Source: Pyrus communis (lineage: Eukaryota; Streptophyta; Magnoliopsida; Rosales; Rosaceae). Taken from it: 64,000 nucleotides of DNA. Of the stretch, positions 34,161 to 45,207 are shown piece by piece; positions within the stretch are counted from its first letter, which is position 1, and each line of letters begins with the position of its first letter. Position numbers and translations under genes: made by a program. Under the pieces are notes generated by a model. The model ran no database searches and was not told where the DNA came from. It saw only the letters and a program-made list of their open reading frames with translations. The DNA is taken from positions 7,458,001-7,522,000 of the forward strand of contig NC_084819.1 of assembly GCF_963583255.1 (NCBI RefSeq), read 5' to 3'.

Positions 34161-34254
34161 AATGTCGATTTCAATGTGATTATATTATTTAAATTTGCAG
34201 ACGACCAAATCTGGTGTAAATTGATTTTACACGTCACGAATGCAATGTCAAAAG

Positions 34255-34460
34255 AGAAAGATGATCTTTTCCGGATTCTCTTTGTGAGGATCCGTTTATC
34301 GTATATCGTGCGGCTAAAAATTATTATCAATATTTTTATTTAAAGTTAAATATAAACAGTACATAACAAAAACTGATCACAAGATGTACAATGAACATAT
34401 GTGATTGGAGAATCCTGAGATCCTCACAAAGAGAATTCGGAAAAGATCCTCGGTCATTAA
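34255..34460. mobile_element. MITE family B, best preserved copy
   Basis: Left ggattctctttgtgaggatcc and right ggatcctcacaaagagaattc style ends (here gagatcctcacaaagag) form an inverted repeat around a cgtatatcgtgcgg / gatgtacaatgaac core. No coding capacity. Confidence 0.6.
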
Positions 34461-34614
34461 AAGAGATGAAGCAGATATCAATACAAAAGTTTGTGTTCCT
34501 TGTTTCAATGGTAATAAGTCTATACTTCAAACGTTGTAACATTTATGCGATCTGTCATTACATTCCAACTAAGCTCCAAGTAATCAACCAAGTAATTGAG
34601 CTAAGATGGGGAAT

Positions 34615-34772
34615 TTAATCTAATGATATTCTCTTTATTTATAAATGAGAGGTCTTAAGTTTGATCCTTACTAAAGAAGAATTTGAACTACATTATTGCT
34701 AGCCTATTATGAAACTTAGCTTACTCTCCCACCTCATAATGTAGATAATATCATTTGTTAAAAAATAAAAAT
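34615..34772 (+). mobile_element. SINE, second copy, 5' truncated
   Basis: Shares aatgagaggtcttaagtttg (B-box region) and the 3' half with the SINE at 24342, then ends gtagataatatcatttgtt and an A-rich (aaat)n tail. Confidence 0.6.
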
Positions 34773-34855
34773 AAATAAATAAATAAAAAATGTTCATGAG
34801 AGCAATCTTAACAAAAATATGAGAGCAATTTGTATAAAACGGCTTGACTGGCACG

Positions 34856-35934
34856 TAGGGATGAGCAAAATACACATGGGTTTGGGTAACCGCGATTACC
34901 CCCAATTAAAGTTCACGGTTACAGTTATGGGTAACCGTTTAGATGAACAAACGGTTATGGGTATAACCATTTATCCGTGAAATTTAAATGGACGGTTATG
35001 GGTATTACTCGCGGTTATAACGGGTATCCATCGGTTATGGGTATTACCCGCGGTTATAACGGGTATCCAATTACCCATTTAATTTAATATATGTAAAATT
35101 AAAAAAATTAAAAACCGTAAATGAAAAGTCAAATTAGAATTAACGTCAATTTTTTGCTGCCATGAAGTTGGAACTGAAAGAACCTGAGATGAATTTTTGT
35201 TGGTTTTGATTATTTGGAGGAGAAAATGTCGATGGAAAAAAGTGCTTGTGGAATATTTGAAAAATGTGGAAGATTGTGAACCAATTGATATTCTGTACAT
35301 TTGGAATCTGGTTATGTTCAAGCTAAGAAAGAAGCTTTTAGTTCCTTTTAACATTACCATAAAGTTACAACTGACAAAGTTAATTGACGTTATTTTGCAG
35401 CTTTGAATTATTTAGTATTCAAAATAATGACTATTTTTTGTTTTTAGAAGCTTTACTTTGTAATCATATGGATTATAATTAAAGATTTGCTTGGGTGTAG
35501 CAGAAAAATATCATTCGTAAACTATTATTTCAATTATTAGAATTGTATAAGGACTTAAATGATTACAATAAGGAAATGCATGCTCAAATGTACTTATTTT
35601 GTTATTTTCACTTAACCCTTTATTTTATTATTTTCATTAAAACATGTAGATGGGTGAAAAAAGAGGTAAATGGATAAAAAAAAAAAGAAAAAAAAGGGAC
35701 AAACAGGTTCAAAAATGGGTAAACGGGTAAATGGTTATGGTTAAATGGGTAAACGGTTATGGTTAAATGGGTACACGGTTATGGGTATGGTTAACCGTTT
35801 ATAAACGGTTATGGGTATGGGTATAACCGTTTATGTAATTACTCAACGGGTAAACGGTTACACGGATATGAACATAAACTGTTATGGGTAAATAACCACG
35901 GTTACCCGTCTGCCATAACCATTGTCCATCCCTA
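34856..35934. mobile_element. hAT-like non-autonomous element
   Basis: Ends tagggatgagcaaaa and ccattgtccatcccta form short inverted repeats. Subterminal sequence is dense in ggttatgggta / acccataaccg repeats on both sides. The 8-bp flanks (ctggcacg, ctgtgtaa) do not match, so the superfamily call rests on the ends alone. Confidence 0.45.
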
Positions 35935-36049
35935 CTGTGTAATAAAAATTTATACATACATTATATTTTTAGTTCAAAATACTAAGGCAACAATTATGGG
36001 TTTCATATGAGTTTCTTCTTGAAATTCAAGCATGGTGAGAGCCTAGAAG

Positions 36050-36215
36050 GCACTTAATCTCCCCTTCGCTTCTCTCCTTTCACAGTTCTCTTTTTGTCTT
36101 TTCTCTTTGTAAAAAATTCAAAAGAAGATACTAACGTTGCTAAATGGTAATCGTTTAAATAAGAAGAGAAAAAAAAAATAGATTAGAAGAAGAAAAGATC
36201 CCACTTCCTATTAAC
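36050..36215. mobile_element. MITE family A, diverged copy
   Basis: Pyrimidine-rich start (ctccccttcgcttctctc), central aatggtaatcgtttaaa, purine-rich end, the same plan as the copies at 10838 and 25571. Confidence 0.35.
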
Positions 36216-36242
36216 ATGCAGGATTTGGGAATTAATAGAGAA

Positions 36243-36402
36243 TTCTAACGAAAAACTTCCAGTACTATTTATTTTAACGAAAAATCATATTTTTACACTA
36301 AAAAGTCAATCGTGATTCTATTCACTTAACCCTCTATTTTGTTATTTTCATTAAAACTCAAAGTTTTCAAACTCTTTTAATTAATTTTTTTAATTTTTTT
36401 TC
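36243..36402. repeat. Dispersed repeat common in apple-type genomes
   Basis: Contains taacgaaaaacttccagta, ttacactaaaaagtcaatc and attaaaactcaaagttttca in order. I recall this series as a very frequent repeat in apple. That is memory, not a search. It is one reason for the organism guess. Confidence 0.45.
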
Positions 36403-37076
36403 AGGGGATAAAGACATTCCCAGTCCCCATAAAAGTGATTTGTGTGAGCTGCAAGAACAAGCGGGGAGCAGACAATATGCCATGGATGTCACGTGGACAT
36501 AGTTTCGTTCTGTCTTGGATTTCTATGATTTCATCCGCCTATATTTGAAGTTTAATTGTTTATACAGTGAGAGAAAAAAAAAAGTGTTAATGCAACATAT
36601 GTAATTATATGAGGAAGCAAATTAAATTAAATTTTAGTGGCAACTTTTAAAAGATTTAGGTGAAAAGTTTTAGAGAGATAAATTTTTTCTTCATGCATGA
36701 AATGTTTTGTCAGATTAAAACACTTATATATAGAGGTACGTTTGTAATCTTATTACGGTACACAAGATCAAGAGTGAAAAATAATAATACCAATACCCCT
36801 CACTCTCTTTACATGCATCATTTTTATGATACGGTTACAAAAATAAACAATGTAATACATTATGCCCGTTCTACTTCTATCTCTAGTAAATGTTATTTCT
36901 CATTTTCACTTTTTCCTATTTATAACATGCATGTCTTTTTTTTTCTTTATTGCTTGACTACTCATTTAGAAAACGAGAGAAAAAAAATTAATAAAAAGAG
37001 AAAAAAAATTTAATAAAAAGACAATTTAGCAAAACTGATTGCTGAAACTATGAGTATTTTATCGATATATGTGTGG
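36403..37076. other. Gene-free AT-rich sequence
   Basis: Nothing recognised apart from A-rich runs; the frame 36660-37013 has no family features. Confidence 0.35.
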
Positions 37077-37079
37077 AGC

Positions 37080-37640
37080 AAAAAATAATCAAGAAAAATA
37101 TGAAGGCGACACGTGGTTTCTAGGGTGAAAATGACAAAATTACCCACAAGGAACACCGGAACTCCTACACGCGAGCAGTGGACAATCATCCCTCAATCAA
37201 GTCAAAAGTGCCCAAAATAGATATTTATTCAAAATCTATTTCATCCATCCTCATCAAATCTTCTCTGTAAGGTAACCCTCAAAACATTCCTTTCAAATTA
37301 TATTAATTAGCTAATTAATTGATTTATTACCTAATTAATCTATTAATGGGCTAATTAACTACAAATTACACCCAAAAATGCCACAAAGGGCCGGTCACCA
37401 TCTCTCCAAAGGGAGCTGACCACACCCTTATATAAACATCTCATTCTCTCCAAAACTCAAGTTCTACACTCTTGCAAAATTCTCTAAATTCTCTAAACAT
37501 TTTTTCCTCAAAATTCTAACTTTGACATCGGAGGTTCTTCGCCCAAAGCCCCACATTCATCGTGGGTGCATGAGGCTCTTGGCCTTGACCTAAGGTGTTG
37601 TTTGTTTTATAGGTGCAATTTTATCCAAGAATAAGAAGGT
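37080..37640 (+). mobile_element. Ty3-type LTR remnant
   Basis: A TATA box (cttatataaac, 37428) is followed by leader sequence, then aactttgacatcggaggttc and a cccacattcatcgtgggtgc hairpin-like stretch, typical of plant Ty3 LTR ends. Boundaries and target duplication not found. Confidence 0.4.
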
Positions 37641-38180
37641 AGAAATTTGCATCTACAATATGATTGACATGTCTTCAATTTAAAAATTGGTTTTTGATTT
37701 TCTCTAATATAATAAGAAGAAACATGTGACTAGTGAACATAGAGTTGCGGAGAAGCTGGGACAAAAGTTGGGATTGTGACAAAAGATTAAAACAAAAAAT
37801 GTGGGGATGGGGTGGTGGGAGGAAGCTATCAGACCATCATGTAGCTCACCTTGATTTTTAAACTAACTTGTTTCTACAGTATGCATCCAAAATCTTACTC
37901 GCTTCATGTTATCAAAGAGATTCCAATTCATTATTTGAATCACCATCTGTTTATGGGGTTTTTCCTAGGACTCTTGAATAAGCATGTATCAAAAGATTTT
38001 TTCCACACTTATTTTATGTTTCTCCTCCTGTTATTTTGTTATTGTCTCTTAATTATTCTTTGATTATTCAGTCCAACGACTCGAATAAGAAAGATGAGAG
38101 CTAAGAAGGAAAAAAGAATGCGGAAGTCATTTTCCTAATTATAGGTAGTTTATACTTTTAATGTAATACAAAGCCTTGTA
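37641..38180. other. Gene-free sequence
   Basis: No recognised feature; the short frame 37851-38063 looks like chance. Confidence 0.35.
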
Positions 38181-38239
38181 AAATGTGTTGTGTGTACTAA
38201 TCACTTCCCGCCATCTTCTTCTCTCCTCCCTCCTCTGTA

Positions 38240-38330
38240 AGTCTTTTTCTCCTCCGCGAGAGTTCTCCTCTCTCTTTTGTGAGAGTCTCTCTCTCTCCTC
38301 CGTGAGAGTTCCTCTCTCCATTGGTGAGAG
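38240..38330. repeat. Imperfect (ctcctccgtgagagtt)n repeats
   Basis: Four degenerate units of 20-32 bp with a gtgagag or cgagag core in a CT-rich leader-like region ahead of the RAD51 fragment. Confidence 0.6.
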
Positions 38331-38926
38331 ATCAGTTTGCTTCATTAGCCTCCTTCTTCTTCCACGATTTCTTCTTGAGTTTGATTTCAATCTTGCTCTA
38401 TCCCAAATCCACCAAATCAAACCTTAGACTTGCTATATCCCTCGTCTTCTTCAACCCTGCTCCCAATTGCTGCCCCCGCTACCATTATGAATTTATGAGA
38501 GTCGGTGAAATGCTTCCCTAACAGTCATCATCGATTCCCACACGTTCTTCACTGCTTTTTAAAATTTTCGTCCCATTATTTTCTCCCTTCCCTTCCCTAT
38601 CTGCAAACTGCTATCTTTCAAACCCACAGATCCATCATCTACCTTTCCACCCCGCAGTTCATTCCTCCATAACCTCGGCTTTGTTCTAAGAACAGCACAC
38701 CAGTGATTGGCATCATATTTGGATCATCCCTTTAATGCTCCTTACCCGATTACCTCTAAAGCTTCCCGACCAAGCTCTGTGCTGCTGCTTTGGCACCCCT
38801 AAAATGCTTCTAAAAATACCAATTCCCTCTCCTTCTTCCCTATCCTCTCTGCTCGTTTCCTGCTTTTCCTTCTGTGTCTTTCCGTCAATCGACACTGTCG
38901 TCGTTAGAACTATAATCAGCGGAGCC

Positions 38927-39015
38927 ATGGAGCAGCAGAGCAATCAGAAGACTGCCCGGCAACAAGACGAACTCCAAGAAATGCACCATGGTCCTGTCCC
39001 CGTCGAAAAACTTTG
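38927..39015 (+). pseudogene. RAD51 first-exon fragment
   Basis: An ATG in good context (ggagccATGG) opens MEQQSNQKTARQQDELQEMH followed by HGPVPVEKLW and a donor-like ttgg|gtaaac. This matches the N-terminal tail and the exon 1 end of plant RAD51, the meiotic and repair recombinase. Exon 2 (the helix-hairpin-helix start) and all later exons are absent in the following 4 kb and beyond. CT-rich sequence upstream could be its original leader. It cannot encode a recombinase. Confidence 0.7.
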
Positions 39016-40069
39016 GGTAAACCAATTTCAAATTCACACTCCTTTCGAGCAATTGAACGGCTTCCTCATGTGGGTCCTTTTTCAATCTACCTCCGATGGG
39101 GTTTTGTTGCTCAGATTCGAAATTTAAGAAATGGGTTATCATTTTCTTTGAAATTGGGTTTGAATTTCTGTGAATTATTGTTCAAGATTGTATATTTTAT
39201 ATGGGTTTTTCGTAATTACAATGAATTATCCATCTTGGGTTTTGTTATTTACCCACTATGATATGATAAACCCCAACCAACAACCGACCCCGTTTTTATT
39301 TCCAATTTCATATGGTTTTTTATTTTTTGAGGTAATCGGGTTTTCTGGGTGCCAAAGCAGCTTGCTGGGGAAGCTTTGGAGATAATGGGGTTGCTGGGGC
39401 TGGCGGGAGGTGACCCCGACGGCGACTGTGAAGAAAGAAGGGATGGAGGGTTGGGTGGGCACAGAGGAGAGAAGGGATGGAGGTTTGGGCGGGAGTGGGG
39501 GTTAGAGCAGCTCCACCAGAGCTGATAGCCCGATGGACTGCCTATCAAACAGTCCCAAACAGCCTGAGCAAGAAGGTCCAGCCTAAGCTGGCCCGTGAGG
39601 CCGAAGTAGATATGATGCAAGGCTAACGTCGTCCTGATGTCAGCCACGTTCAGCTTCTTTTTTGCGTCAGGCGCTGGGGCTCGCGTATGCAGTCTTTCGT
39701 TAGTGACCATTGGAGGCCACATGGTGCCTCCTAGCCCGTTGGATCTCAACGGTAATTTTTTTTATACTGTTGGATTTCCAACGGTAATAAAAATTTTAAA
39801 ACCTTATTTAATTTCAACAGTTGGATTTGAGATCAACGGTCCACGTTATTCACCTTTATAAATTAAAAAAAAAAAAAGAAAAAACAGTTTAAAATTGTGA
39901 AATCATACCGTTGTGCCATGTGGCAGAATTTGGAGTGTTGGAATTCAATTTTTTTTTAATCCAACGACAGATATTAATTATATGAATAAAAATTTAAAAA
40001 TATAAAAAATTAATAAAAATCCAAAAAAAAAAAATTGTTGAAAAATTAAAAAAAAAAATTGATTTTACT

Positions 40070-40085
40070 TTTCTATAAATACCAT
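40070..40085 (+). promoter_or_regulatory. TATA box for Harbinger ORF1
   Basis: tataaatacc at 40074 lies about 115 bp upstream of the ORF1 start codon and is followed by CT/CA-rich leader. Confidence 0.5.
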
Positions 40086-40189
40086 CTCATTATCTTCTAC
40101 CTTACATCACAATTTCATATTTTCTCAACTACTTTCAACTACATTCCTATCTTTCTCTCAAAGTTTCAATACAATTTTTTTCCAACAAA

Positions 40190-41152
40190 ATGGCTAATGA
40201 TGCAGGTATGAATTGGATGCTCATTGAAGATGTTGCATTGTGTACTAGCTGGGTTGAAGTTACTCATGATCCGATTATGGGTAATGAGATGCAGTTGCGA
40301 GAAATGTGGAGTCTTATTCATATCAATTATCTTACAAAAAATGAGTGGGAAAAGAACCAAAGAATCGATGTCCAGTTGTTGGAAAATACTTAGCCAATCG
40401 TTTAGTATGTGGAGAGACGTCTTGGCAAAAGCTAGTAGTAATCTTCGAAGTGGGGAAAATTTAACGGATTAGGTAACAATATATTATTTATTTGTTTGTA
40501 ATATACCCAAATTTACATTAGCTACTTTCATTATAATGATTTTTTCTCCCGCATTATGTAGACACTTCAAGCACAAGCTTGGTATAATGCCAAATCCAAA
40601 AACCAAAAGTAATCATTCACCTGATGGGAATGTTGGAATATTGTCAAAGACTGTCCTAAATTCAAAGTTATGCTTGTCGGTCTAGAAGTTGTCATGAACA
40701 ACACCCCTCTACACTCTACACCTGATCATGACTCACATGTTCATGAAGATGATGCAGAAGAAGTGCCGGAAACGCCCCCTGAACAAGCGTCGGGGTCGAC
40801 CCGCTATCCAATTAGGCCTCAAGGTAAGAAGGCTTCAAAGAGAAAAGGAAGTGCTTCCAAGAATGATTATGCAAAGTATATGGAAGAACTTGCTTGCCAA
40901 GGTGAATTGACTTTAGCACAGGAAATGGCTAAATTTAAGGCTGATAAGGCTAGAGACTAGGCAAAAGTTGCAGCTGTTGAGAGAGAATTTCAAGCTAATG
41001 AGAGAGAAAGAGAGATACTTAGGCAAGAAAGGGAACATGTTAGAGAAGAAAGAATGGCTCAACAAGATCGTGACATTATGAACACGCCTTTAGAAGGGAA
41101 GTCTCCAAATTCTAAATATGTTTGGAAGTCGGAGAAAGCGGACGTAATGTGA
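40190..41152 (+). pseudogene. Harbinger ORF1 (Myb/SANT-like, NAM-associated)
   Basis: Begins MANDAGMNWMLIEDVALCTS, the trihelix/SANT-like start of PIF ORF1 proteins (EDVALCxSW). A frameshift near 40355 is needed to reach SSCWKILSQSFSMWRDVLAK. A probable GT-AG intron (about 40473-40560) follows. The second part has KDCPKFKVMLVGLEVVMNNT, a proline-rich stretch, RPQGKKASKRK and a charged coiled coil, with a stop near 40960. Role in active relatives: binds element ends and helps import the transposase into the nucleus. Confidence 0.7.
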
Positions 41153-41515
41153 AGGAGAAGATCATTCACGAGCCATTCATGAGGCCATTATTTTACATTC
41201 ACTTTGTTTGTATTCGAAGCCCATAATTTTCCAATCACTTTGGGTTGTAATTTATTATTTATTGAATAAAGTACTTTATATTGTTTCTAATTTATTGAAT
41301 TTAATACTTTATTTAAAAGTAAGAGTAAATTTATTGAATTTGGTAATTTATTTATACTGAGAGAATCTTTATTCAAAAGACATAAACACACCAAATAAAA
41401 TTACATAAACATACCAAATAATAAAAAAACTCACTAAACTCACTAAAAAAAAAAACACACTAAATGAACTTAAGTATATTCAGCTTGTTTCAATTCCAAC
41501 TGGTGCTCTATCAAG

Positions 41516-42846
41516 TCAATTTGTCGGGTGCATATATGGCCTTTGAAGTGCAGTATATCGTTGAATGAGCCTTTCATTGTAACGTTCATCCCTTTCTAAT
41601 GGCTCGTGTTGCACGAGTTCTTCGGTGGCGTCATGAGCACAATATATTTGTGTTCTAGAATTGTTCATCGTGTCTGGCTCATATTCATTAACGACATCAT
41701 AATCGTACTCATCTTCCACAATCATGTTGTAAAGAATGATGCACGTCATCATGATGGATCGAAGCGACTCTAAATCAAACATTCGGGCAGCACCCCTGAC
41801 AATCGCCCAGTGAGTTTGAAGGATACCAAAACAACGTTCCACATCCTTCCTGCACCCCTCTTGACAGCTTGCAAAGTGTTTTTCCTTTGCACTTCGTGGA
41901 AGTGGCATTGTTTTGACAAACGATGACCACCTAGGATAAATGTCGTCTGCTAGGTAGTATGCCCCGTCTTACTTATGTTCGTTGACCTAGTACGTGATTT
42001 TTGGTGCCTTTCTTTGCAGGACATCGTTGAACACTGGGGATTGGGTAAGGACACTGAGGTCATTTTGAGCTCCCGGAACCCCAAAAAAGGCGTGCCAAAT
42101 CCATGTATCATAAGATACCACCGCCTCCAAAATAATACTTTTTGCTCATTTTCTATTTCCATAAGCGCCTTGCCATGCACTTGGACAGTTTTTCCAGGTC
42201 CAATGCATACAATCGATGCTTCCAATCATCCTAGGAAAACCTCACATCTTGCCCTTCTTCACAAGCCTTTGCAAGTCTATCTCAGTAGGTCTCCGGAGGT
42301 ACTCTATAGTGTAAGTAGTTTCAATTGCTCCGTAAAACCTCATCAGGGACTCAAGAATGGTTGATTTCCCCATCCTCGCTATCTCATCCACTTGTTTGCA
42401 GATGCTCTATATGCAAGCATCCGCAAGACAACAATAATTTTTTGCTCAAGAAGGAAACCCATTACACCAAAAACATCATTCTTTTGCACAAAGTAAGAAT
42501 CATGGTTGCAAACAACAATCATGATTTTGTTGAACAAATGTCATTCCATTCTATAACAACGTCTAAAGTACGTATCAGGGAATGCACTGTTACAAACAAA
42601 ATAATCATCCAAGAGTTTCGTATCTCGTCGTTGCCTGCTTCTATCAAGGTTTGCGGAACGACTGGGTCTACAGGTCTGAGCCACAGCTGGGATGACTCGA
42701 GGGGAATGTGAGGCTCTGGTCATTCTTGCTTCGTCATCTCTCCATCTACGCTCCTCTTCATCTTCCATCTCATTTTGGCCCACCTGGAGATTGAACATTC
42801 CTTCTGAATGGTTAACAATTCTTCCTCTTGTTGATCGATTTCCCAC
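41516..42846 (-). pseudogene. PIF/Harbinger DDE transposase (decayed)
   Basis: The minus-strand N-terminal frame (42846-42541) contains DTKLLDDYFVCNSAFPDTYF and RRCYRM, as in plant Harbinger transposases. The middle is scattered over frames: SIVCIGPGK stands where GSIDCMHW is expected, so the first catalytic Asp is lost in that frame. Later comes YLMIHGFGTPF. The C-terminal block (41908-41516) keeps RKDVERCFGILQTHWAIVRG and IILYNMIVEDE, which holds the third acidic residue region. Multiple frameshifts and stops make it inactive. Confidence 0.8.
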
Positions 42847-42979
42847 ATCATTCTTGAAGAATAAGACATTGTAAGAAGGAATCAGAAACCCTGAATAATG
42901 ATAGAGATCTTGAGAAAATTAGTGTGAGATTTCTGAGGATGGATGGTGGATTATATGGAAGATTAAAAAAGGATTAGGT

Positions 42980-43260
42980 TGTAGATAATGCCACGTGGCA
43001 TGTCGTCATTCGTTAAAAATCTGATCGAAATCTATCCTCAAAAATTGTAAACAGATTGTGACACGTGGCACGACGTGATTGGTTAAAAATCTTATCGGAA
43101 ATCTATCCACAACGATTTTGAAAAGGTAACGACATGTGGCACAATGACATTGGAAAAAAATCTTATTGAAATCCATCACCAATAATTGTCTTTTCGGATA
43201 ATGATACGTGGCACAACAAGAACGATTAAAAATCTTATCCAAAATTACAAATAAAATTAT
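42980..43260. repeat. Four ~71-bp tandem repeats with (c)acgtggca
   Basis: Copies of acgtggca or atgtggca at 42993, 43063, 43134 and 43206, each followed by gattgg- or cattgg-like sequence, ttaaaaatcttat and atctatcc. Lies just inside the right end of the Harbinger element and upstream of its transposase. Confidence 0.8.
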
Positions 43261-43444
43261 TTTGTATATAAAAGAAAATACTAATATTTTATTGCCTATT
43301 GCCAGGACTATTTAGTGTAGGGGTAGAGATGCAAAAGGAAGTTACTGTTCATTAAGGGCAGTTACTGTTCACTAGGTGAATTAAATAGTGAGTAGCCCTG
43401 GGGGGCCTTAGCAACGGTGAAACTGCTCTTAAGGTAGGAGAGGT

Positions 43445-43675
43445 CCATATTTTTTTTAATTTTTTAATAATTCTTGGGCTTATATTGACACATGGCGCCC
43501 AATCAATGTCCACGTGAGCATTACGTCATCAGTTAACGGCTAATTTAACAGTAACCTTAACGAATGTATGAAAGTGTCCCAAAATTATGACTTCAAGTAT
43601 TACTTTGGAATGAAAAAAACTTCATGTACCAAATGTTGAAAACTAAGAAACTTCAGGTAGTAAACTGAGATTAAT
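43445..43675 (-). mobile_element. MULE terminal fragment
   Basis: One end of the same family as the 8066-9628 foldback: shares gtcccaaaattatgactt-like sequence, aaacttcatgtaccaaatgtt and gtagtaaactgagatt. The other end is missing. Confidence 0.6.
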
Positions 43676-43679
43676 AAAA

Positions 43680-44663
43680 AAAAACATCTAATCTTCGGGG
43701 TTGATGCCTCCTGAAAGTTAGAAATCTCCATGGTGGTATCTTAGGTATTATCCACTTGTGCAAAGTTTGTCTCAACCTTTTAATGACGTGAATGATACTT
43801 AGCAATGGCATTAGGGGAAGCTCGGCAACACCAGACCAATGTTGTTTGGAACCACATCGATAACACATATCAAGATCAATGGAATTAGTATTGGCTGGAG
43901 TTTTCCCTTATTTATAAAGTCAGAAGCCTTAGGAGCCAGTTAATCACACTTCGGGGCCGAATTTCCTCCATTAGGTGGGCCTTTGCTTTCTCTACCTTGA
44001 ACCTGTGGGTAAGGGTTCAACTCCTTATCACGACCATGATGCTTTTGCATTTTTGTGGCCGCACACATGCGTTTTGGGCGTCACATTCAAGCTAGTAGTT
44101 CTAGCTTGATAATTTTTCATAAAAAAAAGCTAGTTCTAATTTTCAGCAAGAAGTAAGACAGATCAAATTCGAAAATTTGGCAAACTTCTGTGCCTGATAT
44201 TGTTGTTGCAGGACAATATTGGTGGTATGAAAGGTCGAATCTCCAGGATTTTGTTCGGACAATTCTTTGTTACAGAACTTGAGAAATGATCATATTCAAC
44301 ACACTTCAGATTTGTATTCATTCACAGACTTAAAATCTTGGAAGCGTAAATGATGCTAGTCATGTCTTTCTTCATGCAAGAAGATATCTTTCTGGTGACT
44401 GAAGTGTTTTGCCAGAGCGAGCTAGCGAGTGTGTGGATCCTCTTCAGCAAGGTATTCAGTTTGCAGTGCATCATGCATATGTCTTTGGATGAAGATTATA
44501 GGGTTGCTTTGTCAGCTTCACTAACTGTTCATCTTTAACCTCTTCAATGGTAGCTTGAGACTTTTGGCGGTTAGATGGAGCTTCACATTTTGAACCCACG
44601 TTAGGTAGTTTTTACCAAAGACTTCTAGAATAGTAAAGTCAAGTTTATTCAAGTTCAACATGG
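43680..44663 (-). pseudogene. Copia gag remnant 1
   Basis: The minus strand opens MLNLNKLDFTILEVFGKNYL at 44661 and later has the zinc-knuckle start CYRCGSKQHWSGV (43868 region), in which the last cysteine has become V. It is broken by stops. Closely parallels the remnant at 48730-49387. Confidence 0.6.
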
Positions 44664-45207
44664 CGCTGCAATGGAGGGAACAAGATTGTGATTAGTCTTA
44701 TGGAAAAGTTAAGATCCATAGACGTAAAGTAGAACATTCGGGTTCTATATACATGTATTAGTTTAATTTTACATGAAATTTTTTGAGTTTCATGGTGTAT
44801 GTTTTGTTTGAAAATTTAGATTTCGAAGGCATTGAATTCGAAACAACGTAGTCGAGTATAGATGAACTTCTGGTTTATAAAAAAAGGTACCTACAAGAAC
44901 ACTACATACAATATGCATTCAGGTGTAGTGAAATTGGGGTTGCTTCAGGAACCCAAATGTGAGTAGTTTTGGAACTACAAAAGGATGTCAACTGTTGAAA
45001 AATAAAATAAAATATTGAATCATTAATTTAAAAAGTGGACAGCTGATTGTTAATTTGTTTTGTCGAATTAATAGATTGATGGTCACTAAATTAATTCAAT
45101 AGACCATGACCAAAGAAGGGTTGACCGTGGAAGCAATGGTGGAGATTTGAGTGTTGAATGGTGCCAAAAATTTTGGGCCTTCTTCCTTGCAAAAATCCAA
45201 CAATTGT
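44664..45207. other. Leader-like flank of gag remnant 1
   Basis: Shares sequence such as aacattcgg and attggttta with the region upstream of gag remnant 2 (49430-49520), so probably the old copia leader. Confidence 0.4.

Larger units (their letters stand above)
39505..43428. mobile_element. PIF/Harbinger element with both ORFs, decayed
   Basis: The 3.9-kb element is bounded by gagcagctccacc and its counterpart ggtgaaactgctc and by TTA duplications (39502-39504, 43429-43431). It holds the two genes of the superfamily, facing each other: a Myb/SANT-type ORF1 on plus and a DDE transposase on minus. Both are interrupted. About 280 bp of tandem repeats lie inside the right end. It is the likely relative of the short element at 28533. 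Confidence 0.85.

Noticed and set aside
34848..35942. 8-bp target duplication for the hAT-like element
   Set aside because: The two flanks (ctggcacg and ctgtgtaa) do not match, so only the terminal repeats support the call.
38735..39127. 130-aa frame as a complete protein
   Set aside because: Only the part from 38927 to the donor near 39015 resembles a known protein. The rest is leader and intron read-through.
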